Positions 16,495 through 24,990 of a stretch of 64,000 bases of DNA are shown here, piece by piece. The number at the start of each line of letters is the position of its first letter. The stretch's first letter is position 1. Under the pieces are notes generated by a model, which worked only from the letters and a program-made list of their open reading frames with translations, was not told the DNA's origin and ran no database searches. Both the position numbers and the translations under genes were made by a program. Source of the DNA: Nitrospirota bacterium (GTDB taxonomy: Bacteria; Nitrospirota; Nitrospiria; SBBL01; JAADHI01). Where the stretch lies: the NCBI GenBank assembly GCA_029261135.1, contig JAJDBX010000075.1, forward strand, positions 1 through 64,000, given 5' to 3'.

Positions 16495-17886
16495 ATGCTA
16501 AAGTTGAGCCAAGTTACGGTCTTTTTTTTGATTTTGGGAGTCCTGATTCCCTTATTTTTTCCAGCTTCCGCCAAGGCTATTCCGGCCTTTGCGAGAAAAT
16601 ATGATATGTCCTGTACCTCCTGCCACACGAAGCCGCCGAGGCTTAACGCCTTCGGGGAGGCCTTTCACATGGCGGGTTACCAAATTCCACAAACCAAAGA
16701 AGGCGAGCTTCGGAAAAAGCGGCAGATTGGGCGTATTTACTCCGAAAAAGAACTGCTGAATATTTTTGCGCTCCGAGCGACGGGTAACTTCGCCGAGTCG
16801 GTATCCGGTGGCAATCCGGTCGAAACGAACCTGGCTCTACCTCGCGAAATCGAACTGTATTTTGGCGGAACGTTTACCGATGACATCAGTTATTTCTTCA
16901 ACTTTAGTAATGAAATTGATACGATTGAAGGGATTGAAAACAATCTGTTTGAAGAAAAGACCGCCTTTGGTCTTGGAAAAGAATTTTTCCTCATGTTTGA
17001 TCTTGGGCCCGCAATCTTAAGAAAGCCCTCAGGCAATATGAGCAGCATGAGTGGCCCCATGATGATGGGGCCAATGATCATGGTCGGCAAGGTCGACCCT
17101 TCAACCAATTTTTCTTATTCGACCAACCGCCAATTTGTGATCAATAGTCCGGGCCGCGTCGATAAAAACGGGAACATACAACGGTTTACGCTTGCCCCCT
17201 ATGCTTTCGCCGCAAAATTCTTCGGACTTCAAACGGGGGAGGGCAAGTCACTCGAAGTCACGCGATCCGTGCTCTACAACTCTGCGGGGGATTTCGGTTT
17301 GGATGTGCATGCCATGATGGGCCGATTTATGTTTCAGGCGGGTCTCATGCAAGGCATTGAAGCAGGGACGACTGACATCAACGAAAAAAAAGATCCCTAC
17401 CTCATGGCCCGCATGAATTTCGGGGGCACAAACTATTTTTCCGGCAGTGTTTCAGGGCTCGTGAATTGGGGAAACGATACCGCCATGGTGGGCAATCAAC
17501 TCATCGATTGGTTCCGATATGGATTTGCCGGCAATGTGAAATACGAATTACTCGATATTTACGGCGCAATTATTTGGGATGAACTGAGCGGTTTGCCTTC
17601 AAGTATCGCCGAAAATTTTGACGACAGCGCGATGGGTTTAACGATTGAAGGGGATCTGATCATCACAGATCAACATTTACTTTCTCTTCGTTACGATCAG
17701 ATGGAGGCCGGTGGTTTTTTGAGCCAAAAGGCGGACGGAAAAACCTTGACCCTGCAAGTCCGAAAATACTATCGAGATAACTTTGCCCTTTACTTTCGGG
17801 ACACCGTCAATGTTGGGACAGTCAGTGATAACCCGCTTCAAAATTTCCGACATTTGATCGCAATGGGTATCGATTTTGATTTTTAG
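16495..17886 (+). CDS. Outer-membrane cytochrome-porin fusion (Cyc2-like)
   Basis: Exported protein of 463 residues. After a signal peptide (about 1-28) the mature start AIPAFARKYDMSCTSCHTKPPRL carries a single haem site CTSCH (40-44), followed by the PPRLNAFGEAFHMAGY motif. The rest is a run of alternating amphipathic strands (for example REIELYFGGTFTDDISYFFNFS) ending in an aromatic strand with a terminal Phe, the signature of a beta-barrel. The layout of one haem at the mouth of a porin matches cytochrome-porin fusions such as Cyc2 and related proteins. A Met-rich loop (NMSSMSGPMMMGPMIMVG, about 182-199) is unusual and could bind copper. The substrate is unknown: electron uptake, iron or copper oxidation are all possible. 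GAGAGGAG precedes the ATG. Confidence 0.75.
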   Translation: MLKLSQVTVFFLILGVLIPLFFPASAKAIPAFARKYDMSCTSCHTKPPRLNAFGEAFHMAGYQIPQTKEGELRKKRQIGRIYSEKELLNIFALRATGNFAESVSGGNPVETNLALPREIELYFGGTFTDDISYFFNFSNEIDTIEGIENNLFEEKTAFGLGKEFFLMFDLGPAILRKPSGNMSSMSGPMMMGPMIMVGKVDPSTNFSYSTNRQFVINSPGRVDKNGNIQRFTLAPYAFAAKFFGLQTGEGKSLEVTRSVLYNSAGDFGLDVHAMMGRFMFQAGLMQGIEAGTTDINEKKDPYLMARMNFGGTNYFSGSVSGLVNWGNDTAMVGNQLIDWFRYGFAGNVKYELLDIYGAIIWDELSGLPSSIAENFDDSAMGLTIEGDLIITDQHLLSLRYDQMEAGGFLSQKADGKTLTLQVRKYYRDNFALYFRDTVNVGTVSDNPLQNFRHLIAMGIDFDF

Positions 17887-17942
17887 GGAAGAAATCACTC
17901 TCAATCCCCCTTTTTCAAGGGAGGAAGATAAAAGGAGGCCGT

Positions 17943-18848
17943 ATGCATTTCAGCAATAAAAAAATTGGACAAACAGGACTTTTCATTTTTGTCATCACGC
18001 TCTCCATCGCGACACAAGTCCGATCACAAGAGATGGATCACTCCACAATGAATATGGAAAAAAGTGAAGTGAAAGAAGACAAATCCGTGGATCATTCTTC
18101 CATGGATATGGGGACGGACATGACAAAAGAGAAGGGCGATATGAAAAACATGCCCGGTATGGGCAAGATGAACGATCCCGATGCCATGGCAGTCATGCGC
18201 GGCAAAATGATTTTTCAGATGAGCTGCTTTTTATGTCACGGAGCAAAGGGAGAAGGCGATGGGCCCGCAGCAAGGTTTATCGGGCCATACTCGCACCCGA
18301 GACCCAATAATTTCACAATGGGTATTTTTAAATTCCGCTCGACGGAGTCAGGGGATCTGCCTATGCTCAAAGACCTGATGCGGACAATTCGTGAAGGTAT
18401 TCCCGGTTACATGCCTTCCTTCCGGAATGTGGGTGAAGAGGGCATCAAGTCCGTGGCGATGTATATCGCAAAAGAATTCATTCAGGAAGAACTGCCGACC
18501 ACGACAACCATCAAGTATGCCAAACACGTCGGCCCCTATACTTATTCGGCTAAGAGTGCTTGGCGCGGTGGTCTGCTTTTTAAAATCATGAAATGCAGTG
18601 AATGTCACGGCGATGATGGCAAGGCAGGGAGAATGGATCTCAAAGATGAAAGAAAGCTGATGATCCACCCGATTGATCTCACACGGCAGGAAACCTTCGG
18701 CAACGGCACATCCCATGAAGATATCTATCGCACCATCATGACCGGACTCGACGGCACCCCCATGCCCGGCTACAACGATTCTTTTCTAGGAGAAGAGGGA
18801 AGTGCCTGGGATCTGGTTCACTATATTCTGTCTCTACAGGGGCGGTGA
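17943..18848 (+). CDS. Periplasmic diheme cytochrome c with Met/His-rich N-terminus
   Basis: 301-residue exported protein: a signal peptide (about 1-29), then a Met/His/Asp-rich linker (MDHSTMNMEK, VDHSSMDMGTDM, MKNMPGMGKM) like copper-binding stretches of periplasmic copper proteins, then two cytochrome c domains with haem sites CFLCH (95-99) and CSECH (218-222). Likely axial Met residues lie in GYMPSF and GTPMPGYND. It follows the cytochrome-porin gene by 56 bases with AAAGGAGG before the ATG, so the two are probably made together. A natural role would be electron transfer between the outer-membrane haem and the inner membrane, with copper sensing or buffering. Confidence 0.9.
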   Translation: MHFSNKKIGQTGLFIFVITLSIATQVRSQEMDHSTMNMEKSEVKEDKSVDHSSMDMGTDMTKEKGDMKNMPGMGKMNDPDAMAVMRGKMIFQMSCFLCHGAKGEGDGPAARFIGPYSHPRPNNFTMGIFKFRSTESGDLPMLKDLMRTIREGIPGYMPSFRNVGEEGIKSVAMYIAKEFIQEELPTTTTIKYAKHVGPYTYSAKSAWRGGLLFKIMKCSECHGDDGKAGRMDLKDERKLMIHPIDLTRQETFGNGTSHEDIYRTIMTGLDGTPMPGYNDSFLGEEGSAWDLVHYILSLQGR

Positions 18849-18903
18849 ATGAACAGAAGGAAAAAGACAATCGAGATCAACAACAAACAGTGAGGGATAA
18901 AAA

Positions 18904-19141
18904 ATGAAAACGCAGGTTCTATTGATTGCTATTCTATCCACATTTTTTACTTTTTCGATGGTCGATGCCGTTCCTTATTGGTTTACCTGACTTTTTTATT
19001 ACTTCCCATGAAACCATGGACAAGGGCGCAAAAACAGTCGTGACCTTCGTCCCTTTTAAAAATGGTGGTTTTAGCTATCACTGTATTTTGGAGAACCACC
19101 GCGAGATGGGCATGGAGGGAGAACTCATTGTCATTCATTGA
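18904..19141 (+). pseudogene. Cupredoxin (plastocyanin-like) gene, internally deleted and frameshifted
   Basis: The ATG at 18904 opens a clear signal peptide (MKTQVLLIAILSTFF...MVDA) that ends at a TGA near 18990. A second frame then carries the end of a cupredoxin: KGAKTVVTFVPFKNGGFSYHC, followed by ILENHREMGMEGELIVIH, with the Cys, His and Met copper ligands of a type 1 site. The part expected between them (the first His ligand and several strands) is missing, so there is a deletion as well as a frame change. It lies between the diheme cytochrome and the FMN protein. Originally it was probably a small periplasmic blue-copper electron carrier. Confidence 0.75.
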
Positions 19142-19167
19142 GAACGCCCTCAGGGAGAGGCATTGAA

Positions 19168-20688
19168 ATGAATAACATCGAAGAAGGGGTTCGACACCTC
19201 TTTGGCGAGAGAATGGGCGGACTCATGTTTCCGGACTGGGTGGCACACGGGCTGGAGCTTCTGGCTCTTGCTCTCATTCTGCTTGTCAGCACGATCCTGC
19301 TTATCCTTGTCACCCTCTTCATTATTGATATCACGCAACACCGAAACGCTGTCCGGCGCAACTACCCCGTGCTGGGCCGTTTTCGCTATCTCTTCATCCG
19401 GGCCGGGGAATTTTTTCGGCAATATTTCTTTGCCATGGACCGAGAAGAGATGCCCTTCAACCGGGCCGAACGGGATTGGGTCAATCGTGCGGCAAACAAT
19501 ACGGACAACACCATCCCTTTTGGTTCCACAAATAATCTGAACATCGTCGGCACGCCGATTTTCCTAAGCTGTGCTTTTCCGGAACTGGGAAGCGATGCTG
19601 TGAAATCGCTGCCGATGGAAATCGGCCCCTACTGCCAGAAGCCCTACCTTGTGCCTTCCATCTTCAACATCTCGGGCATGAGTTATGGTGCCCTTTCTAT
19701 CCCTGCGGTTCGGGCACTCTCCCTTGGCGCAAAATTGGCAGGGTGTTGGTTGAACACCGGAGAAGGGGGCTTGTCCCCCTATCATCTGGAAGGGGGCTGT
19801 GATCTCGTTTTTCAGATCGGCACGGCCAAATATGGTATCCGTCAGGCGGACGGACGCCTTGACGAAGAGAAGTTGCGCTCAGTCGCAAAGCAGGCGCAAG
19901 TCAAAATGTTTGAGGTCAAACTGAGCCAGGGCGCCAAGCCGGGTAAGGGCGGCATTTTGCCCGGTGCAAAGGTCACCCCTGAAATCGCGGCCATACGGGG
20001 GATTAAGCAGGGGGAGGATTCCATCTCACCGAACCGGCATCCGGAAATAAATTCCGTCAGCGCCTTACTCGATTTTATCCAGCAGATCAGAGAGATGACG
20101 GGAAAACCGGTGGGCTTCAAAACTGTTCTCGGAGAACGGGAATGGTTGGATGAATTGTGTCGCGAGATTGAGAGACGGGGCATTGAGAGCGCGCCTGATT
20201 TTATAACAATCGATGGTGGCGACGGCGGTTCCGGGGCTGCGCCGATGGCTTTAATGGACAATGTGGGACTTCCACTGAGTGAGGCCTTGCCCATGGTCGA
20301 TGGCATTCTTGTCCAGAATCGGCTCAAAAAACGTATTCGTCTGATTGCTTCAGGCAAACTGATCACGCCCGCCAACGTTGCCTGGGCCTTGTGTGCCGGT
20401 GCGGATTTTATCAACGCCGCACGTGGATTCATGTTTGCCCTAGGTTGCATCCAGGCGCTCAAATGCAACAAGAATATTTGTCCAACGGGTGTGACATCGC
20501 ACAATCCACGATATCAATCAGGCCTCAATCCAAAATATAAGTCCGTCCGTGTCGCAAACTACTGTCGGAATATTGTGCATGAGGTGGAAATCATTGCACA
20601 CGCCTGCGGCGTGAAAGAGCCGCGTGCCTTGCAGCGCAGCCATGTCAGAATTGTAGGGGGAGATGTTTTTTCTAACCCCATGCTGTGA
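19168..20688 (+). CDS. FMN-binding glutamate synthase-like protein, membrane-anchored
   Basis: 506-residue protein with an N-terminal membrane helix (about 29-55) and a C-terminal glutamate synthase FMN/Fe-S domain. Seen are VPSIFNISGMSYGALSIPA, the GAKPGKGGILPG loop, SPNRHPEINS, the ITIDGGDGGSGAAP flavin-binding segment and three cysteines spaced C-x5-C-x4-C (near 427-440), the spacing of the 3Fe-4S cluster of GltB. The amidotransferase domain is absent. Stand-alone proteins of this kind are known but their reaction is mostly uncharacterised. Its position among cytochromes and copper genes suggests a redox role rather than nitrogen assimilation; this is inference. The ATG at 19168 follows AGGGAGAGG. 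Confidence 0.88.
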   Translation: MNNIEEGVRHLFGERMGGLMFPDWVAHGLELLALALILLVSTILLILVTLFIIDITQHRNAVRRNYPVLGRFRYLFIRAGEFFRQYFFAMDREEMPFNRAERDWVNRAANNTDNTIPFGSTNNLNIVGTPIFLSCAFPELGSDAVKSLPMEIGPYCQKPYLVPSIFNISGMSYGALSIPAVRALSLGAKLAGCWLNTGEGGLSPYHLEGGCDLVFQIGTAKYGIRQADGRLDEEKLRSVAKQAQVKMFEVKLSQGAKPGKGGILPGAKVTPEIAAIRGIKQGEDSISPNRHPEINSVSALLDFIQQIREMTGKPVGFKTVLGEREWLDELCREIERRGIESAPDFITIDGGDGGSGAAPMALMDNVGLPLSEALPMVDGILVQNRLKKRIRLIASGKLITPANVAWALCAGADFINAARGFMFALGCIQALKCNKNICPTGVTSHNPRYQSGLNPKYKSVRVANYCRNIVHEVEIIAHACGVKEPRALQRSHVRIVGGDVFSNPML

Positions 20689-20769
20689 GCCGTCATTTTC
20701 TGAAAGTTTGAAATGAGATCAATGCTGAAGGCCTCATTTTAATGGGGAGCAACAATTGGAGGCAAGGAA

Positions 20770-21177
20770 ATGACTGTTACTCAACTGGCGAAACAAGTCG
20801 GTATTTCTTCTGAGATTGTCCGGCATTACACACGAATCGGACTTTTGAAGCCCACCCGGAACGCCCAAAACGGCTACCGGATTTTTTCTGCCGAGGATAT
20901 GAAACGACTCAAATTCATCCTCAGGGCCAAGGGTCTTGGCTTCACCCTTTCCGAAATTGGACAAATCTTAGAGCATACGAAAATCCACGACTCTCCCTGC
21001 CCCCTCGTGCGTGATCTTATCGCTCGACGGATTAAAGAAAACCGTGAAAAGCTTGATGCGATGGCTTGTTTGCAGATTCGCATGGAAAAGGCCCTCGCCC
21101 AATGGAAAGAAATGCCCGATGGGATACCGGACGGGCACTCCGTTTGTCATCTGATTGAAGCGATGGATGATCTGTAA
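20770..21177 (+). CDS. MerR-family metal-responsive regulator
   Basis: 135 residues: a MerR winged helix at the N-terminus (VTQLAKQVGISSEIVRHYTR, then IGLLKP and NGYRIFSAEDMKRLKFI), a dimerisation helix, and metal-type cysteines at SPCPLVRDL (about 77) and HSVCHLIE (about 127), plus Cys100. The arrangement resembles the CadR/ZntR/PbrR branch with a CPLVR-type motif rather than classical CueR, so the metal is uncertain. GGAGG precedes the ATG. A promoter of MerR type begins nine bases after its stop and reads into the cytochrome and copper ATPase genes, which are the likely targets. An AAATGAG/CTCATTT repeat upstream (20711-20739) may be autoregulatory. Confidence 0.93.
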   Translation: MTVTQLAKQVGISSEIVRHYTRIGLLKPTRNAQNGYRIFSAEDMKRLKFILRAKGLGFTLSEIGQILEHTKIHDSPCPLVRDLIARRIKENREKLDAMACLQIRMEKALAQWKEMPDGIPDGHSVCHLIEAMDDL

Positions 21178-21185
21178 AAAAATGT

Positions 21186-21217
21186 TTGACCTGTGAGTAG
21201 GACACAGGTTGTAGAAT
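21186..21217 (+). promoter_or_regulatory. MerR-type promoter with 20-bp spacer and operator dyad
   Basis: TTGACC (21186-21191) and TAGAAT (21212-21217) are separated by 20 bases, the long spacing typical of MerR-controlled promoters. Between them lies a perfect dyad, ACCTGTG (21189-21195) and CACAGGT (21203-21209), seven bases apart. The merR gene lies directly upstream. It should control the cytochrome c and CopA genes. Confidence 0.85.
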
Positions 21218-21300
21218 GAAACCAAGAAGAGAAATGCATATGCTCGAAAGCGCTGTAAAACAGACAGGCATCTCATTTTTTCTCAAGCAAAGGAGTTCAT

Positions 21301-21933
21301 ATGAAAACTGTCTTAATGACTTTAAGCACAATTATTATTCTTAGTCTTTTAGGCGGCTTGACTGTAATGTACGCCGGATTATTTAACGTGGCAACAGCGT
21401 GGGAAGATCCGGCCTTGGTCCGCTGGGTTTTGAACACCACACGGGAGAAGGCGGTCGCACGCCGCGCGGCATCAATTGAAGTGCCTTCATTAGGTGATGA
21501 GAAACAAGTGGAAGAGGGCTTTCGGAGTTATCGCGAGATGTGTGCGATTTGCCATACCCCACCCGGGGCCGATGCCTCCCCGACCGCCCAGGGCTTGAAC
21601 CCTGAGCCGCCTGATCTGTCAAAACACGTCGAGCACATGTCTGAAGCCGAGTTATTTTGGGTGATTAAAAACGGCGTTCGTATGACGGGCATGCCCGCAT
21701 GGGGGCCGACACATGACGATACCGAGCTTTGGAATGTTGTTGCTTTTGTTAAGGCTTTGCCCACGATGGGTGGCGCGGGCTATCGCGCCTTGGATCAGCA
21801 AGCGGAAAAAGGACATAGTCACAGCGGCGGCGGGCATGGAGACGAAACTCAGATGGGTGCAGAAAGGGAAGCCGGCCACGACAATGAACCCCATGAAGAA
21901 GCGGAACATCAAGATGACGGGCACGCACATTAA
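21301..21933 (+). CDS. Membrane-anchored monoheme cytochrome c with His-rich tail
   Basis: 210 residues: an N-terminal hydrophobic anchor (about 4-28), then a cytochrome c domain with haem site CAICH (81-85) and axial Met in GVRMTGMPAWGP. The last 45 residues are a His/Glu/Gly-rich tail (HSHSGGGHGDE...HDNEPHEEAEHQDDGHAH) that would bind metal ions. GCAAAGGAG precedes the ATG. It lies behind the MerR-type promoter and 26 bases before the copper ATPase gene, so its expression should be metal-induced. The tail could buffer periplasmic copper or zinc while the haem accepts electrons; this is inferred from composition. Confidence 0.9.
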   Translation: MKTVLMTLSTIIILSLLGGLTVMYAGLFNVATAWEDPALVRWVLNTTREKAVARRAASIEVPSLGDEKQVEEGFRSYREMCAICHTPPGADASPTAQGLNPEPPDLSKHVEHMSEAELFWVIKNGVRMTGMPAWGPTHDDTELWNVVAFVKALPTMGGAGYRALDQQAEKGHSHSGGGHGDETQMGAEREAGHDNEPHEEAEHQDDGHAH

Positions 21934-21959
21934 GTTAGGCGCGTAACAAGGAGGTTGAA

Positions 21960-24260
21960 ATGGTCAAAGATGTTGTTTGTGGGATGGAAATCGAAGCCGA
22001 ATCGGCGGCGGGCACACATGAGTACGCCAGGAAAACCTATTATTTTTGCAGTGCCTATTGTCTCTCCACGTTTCAAAAAGAACCTGAAAAATATCTCGTA
22101 TCTTCTAAGGAAGAAATAAAAGAAGAAAAGACCAAAACTGAATCGGAGGCGATCTACACTTGCCCTATGCACCCGGAAATCGAGCAAGTCGGACCGGGAG
22201 ACTGCCCCAAGTGCGGGATGGACTTGGAAGCGCGTAGCATCGAGAAAGAAGAGGACACGCGCGAACTCGATGATATGAATCGGCGTTTTTGGGTGAGTGC
22301 CGTCTTAGCCATTCCCATTTTTTTCAGTGCGATGGCGGCGGAAATGTGGCCGGAGGCCATGGCCGAGCTCTTCGAGCCGAAACTGAGGCAGTGGATCGAA
22401 CTGGCACTTTCCGCCCCCGTCGTGTGGTGGGCTGGGTGGATTTTTTATGTGCGGGGCTGGAAGTCTATCGTCACCCGAAATCTGAACATGTTTACCCTCA
22501 TTTCGATCGGTGTGAGCGTCGCCTGGTTTTACTCCCTGGTCGGTGTTTTAATGCCGGGCCTTTTCCCCGCCACCGTCTTCAATGAATTTGGCGTCATCCC
22601 AGTCTATTTTGAGGCAGCTGCTGTGATCACCGCCCTGGTGCTTCTTGGCCAAGTACTGGAATTACGTGCACGCAGCCAAACCAATGCCGCTATCAAACTT
22701 TTGCTCGGACTTGCGCCCAAAACAGCCCGCATTGTCCGAGAAGACGGCAGCGAAGAGGACATCCCCTTGGAACATGTGCAGCGCGGAAACATTTTGCGTA
22801 TCCGTCCCGGCGAAAAAGTGCCGGTGGATGGTCGGGTTGTCGAAGGGGAAAGCAATGTGGATGAATCGATGGTGACGGGAGAACCCATTCCCGTTGAAAA
22901 ATCCACGGGAGAAAAACTTATCGGCGCGACCATCAACGGCACCGGCGGACTGCTGATGACGGCGGAAAAAGTGGGTGCCGATACCCTGCTCTCCCAAATC
23001 GTCAAAATGGTGGCCGACGCCCAGCGCACGCGCGCTCCCATCCAAAAGTTGGTCGATGTCGTGGCGAGTTATTTTGTTCCCATTGTCGTCTTCATTGCGG
23101 TCTTGACCTTCGTTATTTGGGCTCTCGTTGGCCCAGAACCGGCGATTGCTTATGCCGTGATTAACGCCGTGGCGGTTTTGATTATGGCCTGCCCCTGCGC
23201 TCTCGGCCTGGCGACACCGATGTCCATCATGGTCGGAACCGGCAAAGGGGCGATGATGGGCGTCTTAATTAAAAATGCTGAAGCTCTGGAAATTTTGAGA
23301 AAGGTCGATACCTTGGTGGTCGATAAAACTGGCACCCTCACAGAAGGGAAGCCAAAATTGGTGGCGGTTACGACCTTCAATGGTTTTGAAGAGGCGCAGG
23401 CCTTAAGTTTAGCCGCCAGCTTAGAACGGTCGAGTGAACACCCTTTGGCTGAGGCAATTGTCCGGGGGGCCGAAGCGCGTGGTGTTGTGCTGAGCAAGGC
23501 AAACAACTTCCAGTCTCTGACCGGCTTAGGGGTCACAGGGGAGGTGGATGGCCACACCGTGGTCCTTGGTAACATCAAGCTCTTAGAAAATTTGGACATT
23601 AAGGCAGGTGAACTCCCGGAACAGGCTGATCTTCAACGAGCTGATGGCCAAACGGTAATGTTTTTGGGCATTGATGGCAAAGCCGCCGCACTTGTTGGTG
23701 TTGCCGATCCGATTAAAGCATCCACTCCAGAGGCCATCCGAAACCTGCACAATGAAGGCATTAAAGTGGTGATGTTGACCGGAGACAGCTTAAAAACCGC
23801 GGAAGCCGTCGCGGCAAAACTGGATATCGATCAAGTCCAGGCCGAAGTGCTGCCTGATCAAAAGGCTTCTGTTGTTAAACAATTGCAAGCGGAAGGACGG
23901 ATTGTGGCAATGGCCGGCGACGGCATCAACGACGCCCCGGCTTTGGCGCAAGCCCAAGTCGGCATCGCCATGGGCACAGGAACAGACGTTGCGATGGAAA
24001 GTGCGGGTGTAACATTGGTCAAAGGAGATTTGCGCGGCATCGTACGGGCGCGGCGGTTGAGCCGGGCAACGATGGCAAACATCCGCCAAAACCTTTTCTT
24101 TGCTTTTGTCTACAACGCGCTCGGGGTGCCGGTGGCCGCTGGAATCTTATATCCGGTTTTCGGTCTACTGCTTTCTCCGATGATCGCAGCGGCTGCGATG
24201 AGCTTCAGCTCGGTATCGGTTATCATGAATGCCCTGCGTTTGAAAGGGGCGAAATTGTAA
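21960..24260 (+). CDS. copA: Copper/silver-exporting P1B-type ATPase (CopA/SilP-like)
   Basis: 766-residue metal-pumping ATPase. The N-terminus lacks the usual CxxC ferredoxin-like domain and instead has a YHS domain ([18 protein letters not shown]) and a heavy-metal binding motif ([11 protein letters not shown]...CPKCGMDLE, about residues 63-88), as in SilP-type pumps. Then come the membrane CPC site ([12 protein letters not shown], about 411), the phosphorylation loop DKTGTLTEG (D455), and the hinge [10 protein letters not shown] (about 653). It exports Cu(I) or Ag(I) from the cytoplasm to the periplasm, where CusCBA can carry it out. CAAGGAGGT precedes the ATG. Metal-induced control through the upstream MerR-type promoter is likely. 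Confidence 0.96.
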   Translation: MVKDVVCGMEIEAESAAGTHEYARKTYYFCSAYCLSTFQKEPEKYLVSSKEEIKEEKTKTESEAIYTCPMHPEIEQVGPGDCPKCGMDLEARSIEKEEDTRELDDMNRRFWVSAVLAIPIFFSAMAAEMWPEAMAELFEPKLRQWIELALSAPVVWWAGWIFYVRGWKSIVTRNLNMFTLISIGVSVAWFYSLVGVLMPGLFPATVFNEFGVIPVYFEAAAVITALVLLGQVLELRARSQTNAAIKLLLGLAPKTARIVREDGSEEDIPLEHVQRGNILRIRPGEKVPVDGRVVEGESNVDESMVTGEPIPVEKSTGEKLIGATINGTGGLLMTAEKVGADTLLSQIVKMVADAQRTRAPIQKLVDVVASYFVPIVVFIAVLTFVIWALVGPEPAIAYAVINAVAVLIMACPCALGLATPMSIMVGTGKGAMMGVLIKNAEALEILRKVDTLVVDKTGTLTEGKPKLVAVTTFNGFEEAQALSLAASLERSSEHPLAEAIVRGAEARGVVLSKANNFQSLTGLGVTGEVDGHTVVLGNIKLLENLDIKAGELPEQADLQRADGQTVMFLGIDGKAAALVGVADPIKASTPEAIRNLHNEGIKVVMLTGDSLKTAEAVAAKLDIDQVQAEVLPDQKASVVKQLQAEGRIVAMAGDGINDAPALAQAQVGIAMGTGTDVAMESAGVTLVKGDLRGIVRARRLSRATMANIRQNLFFAFVYNALGVPVAAGILYPVFGLLLSPMIAAAAMSFSSVSVIMNALRLKGAKL

Positions 24261-24270
24261 GGAGGAAATG

Positions 24271-24360
24271 ATGGAAGGTTTAGCTTCATTTCTAGTCTTC
24301 ACCGCTTATGAAGTGGCGATTGTAGGTGTCAACCGGGCGATTGAATTGAGAGGTTTTTGA
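24271..24360 (+). CDS. Tiny ORF (29 aa) behind copA, possible truncated DUF2933-like protein
   Basis: A 29-codon frame with a strong ribosome site (AAGGAGGAAATG, then ATG) ten bases after the copA stop. Its first residues, MEGLASFLVF, look like the start of the small DUF2933-type membrane peptides often found after CopA/SilP genes, which continue with a membrane helix and a His-rich tail. Here the rest (TAYEVAIVGVNRAIELRGF) does not fit, so the gene may be a truncated or recombined remnant. Even so, the start signals are good enough for translation. Confidence 0.4.
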   Translation: MEGLASFLVFTAYEVAIVGVNRAIELRGF

Positions 24361-24435
24361 AAAGGGGTGATTGAGGTCTTGAAGAACTTGCGCTTCGGTT
24401 TGCCATTCATTCCATATAGTGTTAAGATTTCAGAG

Positions 24436-24912
24436 ATGAAGAAGAACCGGATCCATATTGCCGTCTTGACCCTGCTTACTTTTCTCTTTTCAGGGATTGG
24501 TGCCACAAGTGTTCTTCCGATATTGATCACGACGCTGGCTCCCGCCCATCCGGTCTTTATCACAGAAAATAATCACAAGTTTCGTCTGGTTTTGCATCAC
24601 CCCGGTAATCATGATGAACATGAAGCACGTGAGGATAAAGATCATCACCATGACCTCCTAGACATCATTATTGATGTTTCAAAAAACAATGAAGTTTCCC
24701 ACACTGATCATGAAATTGAACTCCCTTCCTTTGAAGAGGAAATTTCACCAACAACAAAAAGTTTCGTTGACATCAATCAAATTTTTCCCTTGTCCGGCAC
24801 GCACATATTGCCCCTTTCTGTTGCGCTAGAATCGGGATATTCTCTGCCCCATTCACCGTCGATCTCAATTTTTCACCAAAAATTTTTCCGTACGACCATC
24901 CTGATTATCTGA
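24436..24912 (+). CDS. Exported His/Asp-rich protein ahead of the czc cluster
   Basis: 158 residues from an ATG at 24436; the frame is open upstream to 24367 but the signal peptide (KKNRIHIAVLTLLTFLFSGIG) begins here. The mature protein has a dense metal-binding stretch (HHPGNHDEHEAREDKDHHHD, about residues 55-74), then acidic segments. No family was recognised. It lies just before the TolC-type gene of the second efflux system, and a periplasmic zinc/cobalt/nickel buffer role is plausible from composition alone. The ribosome site is weak. Confidence 0.6.
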   Translation: MKKNRIHIAVLTLLTFLFSGIGATSVLPILITTLAPAHPVFITENNHKFRLVLHHPGNHDEHEAREDKDHHHDLLDIIIDVSKNNEVSHTDHEIELPSFEEEISPTTKSFVDINQIFPLSGTHILPLSVALESGYSLPHSPSISIFHQKFFRTTILII

Positions 24913-24941
24913 TTCCTCCCTGAATTGTTGTTCTCTTTCCC

Positions 24942-24955
24942 ACCCTTTAAAGGGT
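24942..24955. repeat. Perfect palindrome before czcC
   Basis: ACCCTTTAAAGGGT is a perfect 14-base palindrome in the 78-base gap between the His-rich exported protein and the czcC-like gene. It could be an operator or the core of a small hairpin (flanking CCC and GGG extend it loosely). Confidence 0.35.
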
Positions 24956-24990
24956 CAGGGGATTGATCACCCTATTTTACGGAGTAATCG

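Noticed and set aside
19128-19147. ATTGAGAACGCCCT resembles the inner part of the MITE terminal repeat
   Set aside because: Only 13 of 14 bases match, the outer GTTA and final C are absent, and the bases are the end of the cupredoxin reading frame. Probably chance.
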